Shown: one piece after another, positions 35,017 through 44,027 of the stretch
How positions within the stretch are numbered: position 1 is the stretch's first letter
Layout of the letters: each line of letters starts with the position of its first letter
DNA from: Salinarimonas soli
GTDB taxonomy: Bacteria > Pseudomonadota > Alphaproteobacteria > Rhizobiales > Beijerinckiaceae
Direction of reading: 5' to 3'
Assembly (NCBI RefSeq): GCF_008386575.1
Contig: NZ_VUOA01000032.1
Coordinates: 18,051-82,050 of the forward strand
DNA length: 64,000 nucleotides
The notes under the pieces: model-generated
What the model was told of the DNA's origin: nothing
Databases searched by the model: none
The model's input: the letters and a program-made list of their open reading frames with translations, nothing else
Program-made: the position numbers and the translations under genes

Positions 35017-35811
35017 TTAGGGAAGCGTTTTCATACCCTCGACAATCGCGCTCACCTTGAACGGAGCGGGTCGCCGGGACGCGCGCCACGCGTCGAGGAA
35101 CACGCCAAAATGCGGGCGCCGCTCACGGTCGCGCTCCAGGCACGCGACAAGGCTTTCCATGCTGGCGTCATGCCCGGCCCGGTCGGTCCTCCCCGTCAGG
35201 AGCGCCCACCTCACGTAGAGCGCAAAGAGGTTGAGACAGTCGGCCTCGCAGTACGCCCGCACCGCCTCGATCTCACCGTCCTCCACCATCCGGGCCACCG
35301 ACGATCCGTGCCCGCCGACCTTGCCGGGCAATCCTATGGCGTGCGCCATGTCGTCGAGGCCGAGGCGCGACGCGGCCCCGTGATCGGCGAGCTGGTCCAT
35401 CAGATCGCAATGCATGTCCGCCGAGTAGCGCGAGGAGTAGTTGGTCCACTTGTCGCCCGCGGAGTACCATGCCGCCGCCGGGATCCCGTGCACCATCGCC
35501 CGAAGGCGCAGGACGGGAAGGTCGAAGCCGCGACCGTTCCAGGTCGCGACGCGGTCGTGGCCTGGATCGAGGAACGACCAGAACGCACGCAGCAACCGCC
35601 CCTCGTCCCAATCCGCCTCGCCGCCGGATCGGCAGGCGGTCACCTCGTAACGCTCGACCCCAGCCATCCGGAGGATGCGGGCCTCGACAAGGCTGATCGC
35701 GACGATCCGGTGCCACGCCAGCTTGGGGAATTTGTCCTCCGGCCAGTCCGGAGGCACCAGCTCGCCGTCGGGGACGGTCTCGATGTCGATGCAGAGCAGG
35801 CGGTGCGTCAT
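35017..35811 (-). CDS. predicted 3'-5' exonuclease (DEDD/RNase H-like, PolB type)
   Basis: A 264-residue protein starting MTHRLLCIDIETVPDGELVP. The exonuclease acidic residues are Asp9 and Glu11 (CIDIETV), Asp98 (WNGRGFDLPVL) and the final Y-x3-D of AYCEADCLNLFALY, which makes it DEDDy. The layout matches the stand-alone predicted PolB-like exonucleases often found in mobile elements. ATG 35811 follows GGAGGGCAA at ideal spacing. It lies 37 bp downstream of the AAA+ gene, same strand. A role in DNA processing is inferred. Confidence 0.82.
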   Translation of the reverse strand: MTHRLLCIDIETVPDGELVPPDWPEDKFPKLAWHRIVAISLVEARILRMAGVERYEVTACRSGGEADWDEGRLLRAFWSFLDPGHDRVATWNGRGFDLPVLRLRAMVHGIPAAAWYSAGDKWTNYSSRYSADMHCDLMDQLADHGAASRLGLDDMAHAIGLPGKVGGHGSSVARMVEDGEIEAVRAYCEADCLNLFALYVRWALLTGRTDRAGHDASMESLVACLERDRERRPHFGVFLDAWRASRRPAPFKVSAIVEGMKTLP

Positions 35812-35848
35812 TTGCCCTCCTGGGTTCATCATGCGTGATCGGGATTTT

Positions 35849-37555
35849 TCAGTGGAGCGCGGCGCCACCACGCTCGCGGACCCGGAGGATGGCCTCGACC
35901 ATCCTCCGCAGCCGGCGCAACGAGCCGCCCCGCCAGCGCGCACGCAGGGCCGAGAGCTCGACCCCGTCGAGGGGCGCGTGGAAGCGGGGATCGAGCCCCT
36001 TCTCGGACGCAAGGTCCGCAAGCACCGCGGGCAGGAGGGCCTCCAGATGCTCCGGCCCGGGCTTCGGCAGGTCGACGACGACGCGGAACCGGTCCATGAG
36101 CGGGCCGGGGAGGTGGAAGGTGTGGTTCGCCGTCGCGATCACGCCCACCCAGCTCAGGTCGAGCTCGGCCTGCAGGCAAGGGTCCGGGAAACGCTTGGCG
36201 GTCTCCGGGTCGAGGAAACCCAGCAGGGCGTCCCACAGCCTTCCGTAGTCGCTGCGGGTCGGCGCCTTGTCGATCTCGTCCACGAGCACCAGCGCGTTCG
36301 CCTGCCCGAAGCGCGTCACCGCCATGAAAGGCCGCGCCGGCTCCGCGCTATACCAACGGCGCTCCGTGCCACCGAAGGACGCCCCACCGTCGTTCGCGCC
36401 GTCCACTCTCAGCAAGCCCGCACCCAGGAGCTCGGCTAGCCGACGAGCAAATCTGGATTTGCCGACCCCAGGGTCCCCGCGGATGAGCACGTGACCGAGC
36501 TTGAGCCAGGGGCGCGGGATCCCGGCCAGGATCGCGCCGACGGCCTCCTCCGCGTGCGGATACTCGCGAAGAAGACTCGTCCGCACCGCCGCGAGATCGC
36601 CGGTGCGGACGAGGGGCACGGCCTTTCCGACGATCCCCTTGTACGGCTTCACCAGCTCCGCACCCCGGCCCGTGTCCGCAGCGGTGCGGCAGACCACGAC
36701 GTGGCCCTCGGGGACCTTGGGGCCCTCGGTGCCGGCCCCAATCGCCTCCGCCTTGGCCCGCTCGCGTTCCTCGTGGCGCCGTTTCGCCTCGGCCGCCTTC
36801 GCTTTATCGTGTGCGATCCGACGGCGGTCGGACGCGAGCACCTGGCGCTCGATGGGCGTCAGCAGCTCCTGTCCGACGCGAAGCGCCTTGTCGGCCAGCG
36901 CCTCGGTGCCGTAGCTCGTCACTTTGCGCCCGGCGGCGATGGCCGCAAGCCCGAGGGCGAGCATGCGGCCCTGGAGCTTGAGTTCGTCGTACGCTGCCCC
37001 GCAGGCCTCTCGCCAGGCCCGGAGGGCTTCCGCTCGCGACCCCTGGGCGGCGGGGGGCTCGCCGTCAGCTTCGGGCTCCTCCGCCGGCAACCCGTCCCAG
37101 GGATCGCCGTCGTCATCGTCCGCACCGGTCGCCGCTACGAGGGCGAGCTTCTCAAGCGCGGCGCCCACCTCACCAAGGCGCTCCAGGTCCCTCCAGACCG
37201 CATGCACGACCCGCGTCGCGGCAGCCCTGTCGTCCGACGGCGTGAGGACGAGAAGGAGGGCGTCCGCGACGTCGCGCGCTGCAGGGCGGTCGGACGCCAC
37301 CGCGAGCCCGTCGAGCGCCGCGACCACGCCTCCCAACGCGAGCGCCCCATCGGCGGCCATGTCGTGGCCCCCGGCCAGAACGGTAGCGGAGAGGGCGTCC
37401 ACTGCGCCGCCGAGTCCGGGATCCAGGGCTCGCGCGTCCGCGGCGAGTGCACGCATCGCCTCGCCGCCGGCGCCCGTGTCGCCCAGGGCCGTGCGCAGGC
37501 TCCGCGGAAAATGCCTCAGCACGACCGCGCGCGCGATCCTTCGTGAGATCGTCAT
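35849..37555 (-). CDS. Lon-type AAA+ ATPase without protease domain
   Basis: A 568-residue protein. The first ~240 residues are variable and partly acidic (ATGADDDDGDPWDGLP), followed by a charged coiled-coil-like stretch (AKAAEAKRRHEERERAKAEA). The C-terminal AAA+ module has Walker A GDPGVGKSR near residue 360, Walker B ALVLVDEIDKA near 423, and sensor 1 GVIATANHTF. DEIDKAP and LLGFLDPETAKRFPDP match the Lon ATPase domain, but no Ser-Lys protease domain follows. Its start overlaps the stop of the 142-residue gene (ATGA). Its role is unknown. Confidence 0.8.
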   Translation of the reverse strand: MTISRRIARAVVLRHFPRSLRTALGDTGAGGEAMRALAADARALDPGLGGAVDALSATVLAGGHDMAADGALALGGVVAALDGLAVASDRPAARDVADALLLVLTPSDDRAAATRVVHAVWRDLERLGEVGAALEKLALVAATGADDDDGDPWDGLPAEEPEADGEPPAAQGSRAEALRAWREACGAAYDELKLQGRMLALGLAAIAAGRKVTSYGTEALADKALRVGQELLTPIERQVLASDRRRIAHDKAKAAEAKRRHEERERAKAEAIGAGTEGPKVPEGHVVVCRTAADTGRGAELVKPYKGIVGKAVPLVRTGDLAAVRTSLLREYPHAEEAVGAILAGIPRPWLKLGHVLIRGDPGVGKSRFARRLAELLGAGLLRVDGANDGGASFGGTERRWYSAEPARPFMAVTRFGQANALVLVDEIDKAPTRSDYGRLWDALLGFLDPETAKRFPDPCLQAELDLSWVGVIATANHTFHLPGPLMDRFRVVVDLPKPGPEHLEALLPAVLADLASEKGLDPRFHAPLDGVELSALRARWRGGSLRRLRRMVEAILRVRERGGAALH

Positions 37556-37980
37556 GCACCCTCCATCGTTGATGAGCCGCCGGAGCCGTCGCGTCTCCAG
37601 GCGATCCATTCCCCCGCGAGCTCCGCGAGCCTCGGACGAGCATGCCGGCGCGACAGGCGCGTGAGGCCGTGCGCCACGATCAGCGCGGCCGTCGCGTCGC
37701 CCCGCAGTGCCCTGAGCGCGAGCAGGGACATCGCCAGGTCCCGTCGCACATGAGCCGTTCCCCCATGGAGCGCCTCGATGGCGAGCGCCGCGGCTGCCCC
37801 GGCGTCGCCGGCGAGGGCCTCGCCCCAGCGAGGCTCGCGTAGGATCGACACGGCGGCCAGGGTTCTCTCCAGACCGACCACGTCGCCCTGTTCCAGTGCC
37901 GCGGGCGGCGATTTGCGCCATCCGTCGAGCGGCACGTGCGCGCGGCGCCGCGCCGACTGACGGTTGTTGCGTGCAGGCAT
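37552..37980 (-). CDS. small helical hypothetical protein coupled to the AAA+ ATPase
   Basis: A 142-residue protein from ATG 37980 (MPARNNRQSARRRAHVPLDG) with GGGAGG a few bases upstream. The body is a helical repeat-like array, LAAVSILREPRWGEALAGDA and DLAMSLLALRALRGDATAAL. No family recognised. The ATGA overlap with the AAA+ gene suggests the two proteins act together, perhaps as adaptor and ATPase. Confidence 0.6.
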   Translation of the reverse strand: MPARNNRQSARRRAHVPLDGWRKSPPAALEQGDVVGLERTLAAVSILREPRWGEALAGDAGAAAALAIEALHGGTAHVRRDLAMSLLALRALRGDATAALIVAHGLTRLSRRHARPRLAELAGEWIAWRRDGSGGSSTMEGA

Positions 37981-38042
37981 GGCTCCTCCCTTCCGCGGCT
38001 CGGGGAGCCGCGGCCAGACGGTGGATCGGACAGGGTCGGGTG

Positions 38043-39107
38043 TTAGTTGGCGGTCTGCGGGGATACGCTGGCCGCGGCCGGCCGCCCAAGCCGGTACCAA
38101 CGGCTGTAGGTTCTGACCCACGTGGCGCCATCGCTCGCATAGACCTCGGAGGAGTTGATCACGGCCCCGGGCCGGTAGCTGGGGTGGCCATGCACCTCAC
38201 CGCTGATCGAGCGCACCGCCCGCAGGGCCGGCGACCAGTTCTCCAGGATCGGGGCCGCTGCGAGATCATCGGGCGTCGGGCGGGAATCCGCCGCAATCCC
38301 CACGAGGTCGTCCGCGAGATCGTAGAGCCTCCCCGGGGTCCAGCGGTCGTCCGCCTGTGCCGGCAGGCCCGCCTCGGCCACGTCGGACAGGGTGAGGCCC
38401 GGCGCATAGGGATCGCGGGCCACCGCGCGCAGGACGACGCCCAGGCGGTGGCAGGCCTGGTCCGCCCGCGGCAGCGGCCACCCCGTCGCGAGCGACTCAA
38501 TCTCCTCGCGGGAGAGTTCGGGCAACACCACCGGGAGCACCCTTTGCGGCCAGGCCGGGCCGACCTCGTCATCGTCGGCGGCGCGCAACTCGCGCGCCAG
38601 GATCTCGGCGTCGCGCCAGCCTCCCGAGCGCCCCATACCGAGGATCCAAGGGGGAGAGGGCAGGTCCCTCCCGTTCCCGTCGACCAGGGTGGTCCGCTCG
38701 GTGGTGGTCATCAGCCCGGGATCCCGCAGCACCGCTCGGGCGAGCCGCATGTCGAGGTTCGACGGGCCGACGGTCAGGACGGGCGTCGATATCCTCTCTC
38801 GGAGCCCATGGTCGGCCAGCAACGTGATGGGAAGGTCGAGAACGACGTTCCGGCTCTTGCCGAGCGTGGCCGAGAGGGCAAGGTCGACGTCTACGCCGGC
38901 GACGCTCGGGGCCGCCGCCGTCGCCGGGACAAAGGCGACGTGGCCGGGCAGCAGCCCGCCCAAGTCCAGCCGGGGCTCACCAGGCACGGTGACGCGGACG
39001 ATAACCGATGCTCCGATCTCGGGGTCGCAAGCGGCGATGATGGCCGCCTGGGACGCGTACGAGCGCCCCCCGGCGCCTAGGAACGCGGGAGTAGGTTTCT
39101 GATCGAT
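38043..39107 (-). CDS. uncharacterised protein, paralogue of the gene at 34046, possible AUC start
   Basis: About 354 residues from (M)DQKPTPAFLGAGGRSYASQA. It shares a layout with the 34046-34903 protein, including VIVRVTVPGE, RNVVLDLPITLLADHG and PPWILGMGRSGG. A longer C-terminal half (TPGRLYDLADDLVGIA, SRWYRLGRP) is unique to it. No ATG, GTG or TTG lies at a sensible place. The frame opens at a GTG at 39248, but that is upstream of a TATAAT and a large hairpin. GGAGG at 39115-39119 sits 7 bp before an ATC codon at 39107, which is the best start. Function unknown. Confidence 0.55.
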   Translation of the reverse strand: MDQKPTPAFLGAGGRSYASQAAIIAACDPEIGASVIVRVTVPGEPRLDLGGLLPGHVAFVPATAAAPSVAGVDVDLALSATLGKSRNVVLDLPITLLADHGLRERISTPVLTVGPSNLDMRLARAVLRDPGLMTTTERTTLVDGNGRDLPSPPWILGMGRSGGWRDAEILARELRAADDDEVGPAWPQRVLPVVLPELSREEIESLATGWPLPRADQACHRLGVVLRAVARDPYAPGLTLSDVAEAGLPAQADDRWTPGRLYDLADDLVGIAADSRPTPDDLAAAPILENWSPALRAVRSISGEVHGHPSYRPGAVINSSEVYASDGATWVRTYSRWYRLGRPAAASVSPQTAN

Positions 39108-39200
39108 GGGATGCCTCCGGAAAATGCGACGGCGCAAGCCCGGCGCCGTGACGGCGTCGGGCTTGCGCAGGGTCAGAATTTGGTGAAGGCGCGTATTATA
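39108..39200 (-). promoter_or_regulatory. promoter and structured leader of the 38043-39107 gene
   Basis: On the minus strand a TATAAT (39200-39195) is followed by a leader with an 11-bp perfect stem (39132-39142 with 39158-39168; GCGCAAGCCCG against CGGGCTTGCGC). The inner part of the hairpin is also complementary. GGAGG and the putative AUC start follow. No convincing -35 box was seen. The hairpin could control ribosome access. Confidence 0.5.
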
Positions 39201-39554
39201 CCACGCCGAGCCGCTCAGTCGCCATCGCGCGGGCCGTTGCTGGCGCACTTCGAGCTTCCATAGTTAAGCCTTAACCACAGCAGCAAGGGCAGGCTCCTGC
39301 TGGAGGAGGCCCGCGAGTGGGTGCTCGCCCTGGAGAAATTTGAAATCCAGAAAGCGAGCGGCGCATCGGTCCAAAAGGCTCAGGCGCTGGGTAGGCATGC
39401 GACGTTCGAACCGAGCCGTCCGGCAGGGCGGTAGGCAAGCGATCCGGATCCAAGTCTACCTGAACGCCGACATCGCCTTTTGGCTGAGCAGGCGCCTCGG
39501 CGTGGGTGGTTCGTGGCCGCTCCCGCGGCGCTGATCGGGCTGGTCAAACTATTA

Positions 39555-39570
39555 TTCCATAATTATCGAA
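39555..39570. promoter_or_regulatory. putative ArsR-type operator
   Basis: TTCCATAATTATCGAA is a 16-bp palindrome with a single mismatched pair, in an A+T-rich pocket 32 bp before the ArsR-family start codon. ArsR/SmtB proteins typically bind such A+T-rich dyads and repress themselves, so autoregulation is likely. Confidence 0.5.
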
Positions 39571-39601
39571 TTAAGCCTTGACTCTCCCCCGCGACGGAGT
39601 C

Positions 39602-39928
39602 ATGCATCACTCTATGAACGTCGAAGCAGTGGCGAAGCAGCTTGAGGCGCTCGGGAACGCGACCCGGTTGCAGGTCTATCGCACCCTCGTGCGGGCGGGC
39701 CAGAACGGGCTCCCGGTCAGCCGGATCCAGGAGAAGGTCGGGGTTCCCGCGTCGACGCTGTCGCATCACCTGCATCGGCTCATCGTGACGGGGCTCGTCA
39801 CGCAGGAGCGTCAGGGCACCACGCTCATCTCCCGGGCCAACTACCCGGCGATCCAAGGTCTCCTGGGCTTCCTCGCGGACGAGTGCTGCGCCGATGTCGA
39901 TGCGGAGAGCGACGGTAGCGCGGCCTAA
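39602..39928 (+). CDS. ArsR-family HTH transcriptional regulator
   Basis: A 108-residue winged-helix protein: AKQLEALGNATRLQVYRTLV, then GLPVSRIQEKVGVPASTLSH as recognition helix and LVTQERQGTTLISRANY as wing. The ArsR/SmtB layout is complete. The C-terminal CCADVD pair of cysteines could bind metal or metalloid, but no arsenic genes are nearby. Starts at ATG 39602 or 39614 are both plausible; TTG 39578 is less so. Confidence 0.87.
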   Translation: MHHSMNVEAVAKQLEALGNATRLQVYRTLVRAGQNGLPVSRIQEKVGVPASTLSHHLHRLIVTGLVTQERQGTTLISRANYPAIQGLLGFLADECCADVDAESDGSAA

Positions 39929-39972
39929 GAGACGTTCGTTTGCTCTATATTGCGATGTCACTAGTGATATAG

Positions 39973-40203
39973 ATGACTCTGATCCCCGGCTTGACAGGTG
40001 TCATCAGAACGCTCCGAAACCGTCGCGCCGTGCAGTCCACGGTCGACCTCGACGACCGTATCCTGACCGACATCGGCCTCCGTAGCGAGGATCTCACCCC
40101 GGCGCCGCTCGCCCCGGAGGGGGGGTTCCGTGTTTCTGGCTGTATGACCCTAGCATTGCGGTCCGGACTTGCGTGCAGCTCTAGCCATGCCCGTCAAGGT
40201 TAA
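39973..40203 (+). CDS. small DUF1127-type protein
   Basis: A 76-residue protein. The first ~45 residues (VIRTLRNRRAVQSTVDLDDR, then ILTDIGLRSEDL) match the Arg-rich DUF1127 motif with its L-D-D-R-x-L-x-D-I-G-L core, a family of small proteins linked to RNA and stress regulation in alphaproteobacteria. The tail after PLAPEGG looks unconserved, so the frame may have drifted. A CACTAGTG palindrome (39959-39966) sits just upstream of the start. Confidence 0.7.
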   Translation: MTLIPGLTGVIRTLRNRRAVQSTVDLDDRILTDIGLRSEDLTPAPLAPEGGFRVSGCMTLALRSGLACSSSHARQG

Positions 40204-40298
40204 CCCTCGGTACTGCTCACCACTGATGGAACGCCACACGGGTGATGTTAGAGTCCGGCAAACCGGATTCGATCCTCGCGAGTGAAAGCCAAGTCCGA

Positions 40299-41957
40299 AT
40301 GACGACCGTTGAGCAGGTATTGGCGCCCCAGACGTCCCTCCACCGCAATCCGTTCAGATTGATCGGGGCAACGACCCGGGACAACCGCACGCGCATTATC
40401 GAACTCGCCGACGAGGCCGGATTAATCCGTGACGCCGACGATTGCCGAGACGCGCAGGGAGCATTGATGAGCCCACGGCGGCGTTTGACAGCTGAGATGG
40501 CATGGCTTCCTGGGGTGGCACCGAGCAAGGCCTCCCAGCTCGTTGATGACATTTCAACGGCTGCGGTTCGCGAGACGGCCGGCGAGCTTCCGCCATTAGC
40601 ACGTGCGAATGTTCTCGCGAGTTTCATCGAGGCGTTGAGCGGCTCGATAACTGCGGCCGAGGCTGCTACCGCAATCACCCGCCTTGCTATCGCAGTCGAG
40701 GCAATCGACCTGGAAGACGTGTTCAGGGACATCAACGAGGAACGAGCGGTCGCGGGTTTCACCCCCGAGCGTGACCTCGATGCAGTCGCGGAAGAATTCG
40801 AGGTCCGCAAGCGCGCCTACAAGTCATGCGCAACCGCGCTCCTCGAACGCTTTCCGGCACAATCTGTCGTGAAGATCGTTGACGCCGTTGCCGCGCGCAG
40901 CACGAAGGATGGCAGCAAGCCGGCTCCTGCGCTCATTCAGGATCTCGTCGAGGGTTACGAGCTCAACGCCCAGAGCTTCATCGAACGCGAGGCCGAGAAC
41001 ATCGAGAAACTAGCTACGCGTGCTCGCGAGCTCGGTGCGACAGGCGAGTCGGCGGTGCTGCCAGTTGTCGAGGAGATGAAGCAAGTTGCGGAGAATTACC
41101 TGTCGGTCGCGCGCCCAATTCTGATAGTTAACAAGCCCATTGGCCTGACCCATAGACCAAGTCGTGACATCGCATTCGAGATGCGGGGGTTGGCCGTCAA
41201 CCTACACAACGACTACGGCTTCATCGATGCGCCTGCCCGTCTGACCACGTTCCTTAAGGAGCGGTTCGCCATCGTGGACGACATCGCTGAGAGGGTTTCC
41301 GAGGACGACGCATTCTTGAAGGATGCCGTCGAGCAGAGGCGGCAATCAGAACTGAGCCGGCAGGAGTTCGAACGTGAGATCACCTACAGCGCCGAGGTGG
41401 GCCTCATATTCAAGGACTCAATATCGATTTCCCCGAAGGGAGTTAGTTGGAAGGGACAACATATACCCTTGGAGGAGATCACGCGCATTCGGTGGGGAGC
41501 GACCCGTCATTCTATCAACGGCATCCCGACCGGAACCGACCTCATGATCATGGTCGGCGACGCACGGCGCACGATTAACATCTCGATGCGAAACAAGGAC
41601 GTCTATGCGAACACGGTCGACAGGCTCTGGAAGGCGGCCGGCGTTCCCATCCTCATTCAGATCGTGGCCCAATTGCGCAACGGCAACTCGATTGCGTTTG
41701 GGGATGCTATCATTCGGGACAACAGCGTCAGCCTAATTCGGCATAGAGTTTTTGGCGCCAACGAGCGTGTCGATCTGAGCTGGAGCGACGTCAACGTCTG
41801 GAGCCAGAATGGTGAGTTTGTGCTCGGCGCCCGCAATGACAAGAAGGTCTATGTTTCCCTGTCGTACCAGAGCTATGACAACGTCCACGTCTTGGAACAC
41901 CTCATCCGGATGTTCTTCAAGAAGCCAGTGGCCCGTATCTCCCAGATCCTGGACTGA
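40299..41957 (+). CDS. J-like N-terminus with PH-like C-terminal repeats, partner of the Hsp70 cluster
   Basis: A 552-residue protein. The N-terminus, LHRNPFRLIGATTRDNRTRI, then ELADEAGLIRDADDC and SPRRRLTAEMAWLPG, has the helix pattern of a J-domain but no HPD tripeptide. A long helical middle follows. The C-terminus has two related beta-rich units (SAEVGLIFKDSISISPKGVS, then GNSIAFGDAIIRDNSVSLIR), PH-like in rhythm. I recall such proteins beside hsp70 genes elsewhere. It converges on the membrane-protein gene with the stops directly abutting (TGA|TCA at 41957/41958). ATG 40299 is preferred to the earlier in-frame start at 40242. Confidence 0.7.
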   Translation: MTTVEQVLAPQTSLHRNPFRLIGATTRDNRTRIIELADEAGLIRDADDCRDAQGALMSPRRRLTAEMAWLPGVAPSKASQLVDDISTAAVRETAGELPPLARANVLASFIEALSGSITAAEAATAITRLAIAVEAIDLEDVFRDINEERAVAGFTPERDLDAVAEEFEVRKRAYKSCATALLERFPAQSVVKIVDAVAARSTKDGSKPAPALIQDLVEGYELNAQSFIEREAENIEKLATRARELGATGESAVLPVVEEMKQVAENYLSVARPILIVNKPIGLTHRPSRDIAFEMRGLAVNLHNDYGFIDAPARLTTFLKERFAIVDDIAERVSEDDAFLKDAVEQRRQSELSRQEFEREITYSAEVGLIFKDSISISPKGVSWKGQHIPLEEITRIRWGATRHSINGIPTGTDLMIMVGDARRTINISMRNKDVYANTVDRLWKAAGVPILIQIVAQLRNGNSIAFGDAIIRDNSVSLIRHRVFGANERVDLSWSDVNVWSQNGEFVLGARNDKKVYVSLSYQSYDNVHVLEHLIRMFFKKPVARISQILD

Positions 41958-42605
41958 TCATCGCCAGCTCCAAACCAGGGCCCTGGCCGCGCTTTCGATG
42001 CTCGCCCGATTGGCTTCGACGGCGCTCCGCGCGGCGTCCATGTCGGATCGCCGATAGCGATAGTTGGCGCATCGTGAGTTGTAGTCGTCCACGCTGGCGT
42101 TGAAGCGTGAGACCTGCCCGGAGAACTGCGTGTTGACCACGGCTTCCATGGTCTCGATGCGTATCCGCTCCGACAGACAGTACCGGATTTCGGCTTGGGA
42201 GAGGGCGTTGCCCGTACCCACGGCCGGTTTGATCTCGTTGACCACCTGATTTGAGGCCAAGGCCTGAGGAGGCGCTGGTCGTGAAACCGGTTGAGAGGAC
42301 GGCGCCGGACGGGGTGCGGCTACGACACTTGGTTCTGGGGCACGGCTGGCGGTCTGCGAACTTTGGCTGGTGACGACCACGTATGCTCCGGCGAGCACCA
42401 AGCCGACGATGACCAGTTTGCCGAGGAGCGGTGAGTTTGGTGCCGCCGGGACAGTGGAAACCGCTTGCGGCGCTACTTCCTGCGGTCGGACATCGGCGGG
42501 CGGCGCCTTGGGTGCTGGCGCCGGAGCCGGGGAGATCGTCGATGCCAAGGACGCCAGACCGGCGAACCCCCTTGCTGTCCCTTCCTTGTCAGCCGTGTGC
42601 CCCAT
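41958..42605 (-). CDS. single-span membrane protein of the Hsp70 cluster
   Basis: A 215-residue protein. A Pro/Ala-rich cytoplasmic part precedes one transmembrane helix (LLGKLVIVGLVLAGAYVVVT). Another Pro/Ala linker then leads to a C-terminal helical domain, LSQAEIRYCLSERIRIETME and VDDYNSRCANYRYRRSDM, with conserved-looking Cys, Tyr and Arg. ATG 42605 lies 13 bp after the AAA+ stop with AAGGGGAC between them, so it is the fourth gene of the operon. It may anchor the machine to the inner membrane. Confidence 0.65.
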   Translation of the reverse strand: MGHTADKEGTARGFAGLASLASTISPAPAPAPKAPPADVRPQEVAPQAVSTVPAAPNSPLLGKLVIVGLVLAGAYVVVTSQSSQTASRAPEPSVVAAPRPAPSSQPVSRPAPPQALASNQVVNEIKPAVGTGNALSQAEIRYCLSERIRIETMEAVVNTQFSGQVSRFNASVDDYNSRCANYRYRRSDMDAARSAVEANRASIESAARALVWSWR

Positions 42606-42618
42606 GGATGCAGTCCCC

Positions 42619-44025
42619 TTAGATGAAGCCGATGCGGGCGCTGGTGCGGGTGCCGTCACGGGCAAGCATAGCGCTCAATGCCTCTTCGACGCACCCGGCA
42701 TCGATCTGGGTTTTGCGTGCTTTCGCCGCGAGGCGGGCCCCCTCTCGCACAATGAACGAGGCATCCGACAATGGCCTGCCGACAAGGCGCGTGGCGTAGG
42801 CCTGGAGGTCGATATCCTCGCTCACCGGAACCCCTTGCAGGAGTGTTAGGAGAAGGTCGAGCATCTCCTCGCGGCTGGCGAAATCGACCTTCACGACGTG
42901 ATCGAAACGACCCCGTCGCAGGATCGCTGGGTCGATCACGTCGATTCTGTTGGTCATTCCGATTATAAGAACACCGGCCTTGATGGCTTCGGGGATCAGA
43001 CGGAGGAACTCAGCGATTTCCTCGACGCGGTGCTGGGAGGTAGGCCCTGCATCGCGCTCCGAAAGGAATGCGTCCACTTCGTCGATCACGACGACCGCCG
43101 GGGCGGCCCCGATGGCGTCACGGAAAAGCTGCGAGACCTTGCGGCTTGTCTCGTGGATGTAGGGGCTTGCGATACTGCTCGCCTCGATAGTGAACTGCGG
43201 CCAGCCCAAGAATTCCACAAGCTTCTCGACCGCGAACGTCTTTCCGCAGCCTGGTGGGCCTTCCAGGATGATCGCAGGGGGATTTCCGATCCCGAGGGCT
43301 CGATAGTGCTCCGGGTTCTGAACCACATCCACAACGTGATCGTTGAAGAAGTTTTCAAGGCCGGCACGGCCCGGAAGCTTGAACCTGCCCTCTGCCATGC
43401 CTTGCCTCGGAGGGGTGCCGGCGAACTCGGCTCCTGTCCTCCCCGCTTGAACCGGGACGATACCCTCAGGGCTCAGACCGGCGGTTTTGACAATCCTGAC
43501 CAACGCCTCTGGCGGAAGCCAGGTCAGCAGCGACTGGATGCGGTCTAGGGGTGAGACCGGAACTCGGAGGCCGCCCGTGAGCCAGGTCCCGAGTACAAGC
43601 GCATCATTCGCCTGGGCGTCCGCAGCATAGAGGGGCAGGACGCGGGTAATGCCCTCCGCGTAGACGCCGTCCTGTAGTGAGACCTGGCCAGCATTGGCGC
43701 GGGTCTCGCGCAAGGCCATCGCGAAGGCGAGCGCCTCGTTGAGGTTGGAAGGGGAATGACACCGGTCGAGCGGCGCTAGGATGTGATCGGGACCGCTGAC
43801 CAGGGCATGGCGTGTCACCGCACCGAAGGTGACAGTGACGAAGTTCTCCTCTCCTACGATCCCCGCCTGGAACCAGCGTTCGGCCAACCCCGAGTGGGCG
43901 AGCAGAGCTCGCCCACCGTGGCTTGTCTCCACAATCTGCCATTGGTCACCGGCAGCGATGAGGCGTCCCACCGCTACTGACACGGCAAGCGCGAAGCCCT
44001 TCGGGAGCCACGGATCTGACGTCAC
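42619..44025 (-). CDS. AAA+ ATPase (classical, FtsH/CDC48-like module) of the Hsp70 cluster
   Basis: A 468-residue protein from GTG 44025, placed 2 bp after the Hsp70 stop (TGAGCGTG). The N-terminal ~210 residues are unique. The AAA+ module has Walker A GPPGCGKT (256-263), Walker B VVVIDEVDAF (Asp315, Glu316), sensor GMTNRIDVID and the arginine-finger motif RRGRFD (370-375), then a C-terminal helical lid. It has no protease domain. Coupling to Hsp70 suggests a joint disaggregase or remodelling machine, an analogy to ClpB with DnaK, but by a different AAA+ class. Confidence 0.85.
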   Translation of the reverse strand: MTSDPWLPKGFALAVSVAVGRLIAAGDQWQIVETSHGGRALLAHSGLAERWFQAGIVGEENFVTVTFGAVTRHALVSGPDHILAPLDRCHSPSNLNEALAFAMALRETRANAGQVSLQDGVYAEGITRVLPLYAADAQANDALVLGTWLTGGLRVPVSPLDRIQSLLTWLPPEALVRIVKTAGLSPEGIVPVQAGRTGAEFAGTPPRQGMAEGRFKLPGRAGLENFFNDHVVDVVQNPEHYRALGIGNPPAIILEGPPGCGKTFAVEKLVEFLGWPQFTIEASSIASPYIHETSRKVSQLFRDAIGAAPAVVVIDEVDAFLSERDAGPTSQHRVEEIAEFLRLIPEAIKAGVLIIGMTNRIDVIDPAILRRGRFDHVVKVDFASREEMLDLLLTLLQGVPVSEDIDLQAYATRLVGRPLSDASFIVREGARLAAKARKTQIDAGCVEEALSAMLARDGTRTSARIGFI

Positions 44026-44027
44026 GC

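Noticed and set aside
39602-39928. Arsenic resistance operon
   Set aside because: An ArsR-family regulator is present but no arsB, arsC, acr3 or arsH gene is in the window.
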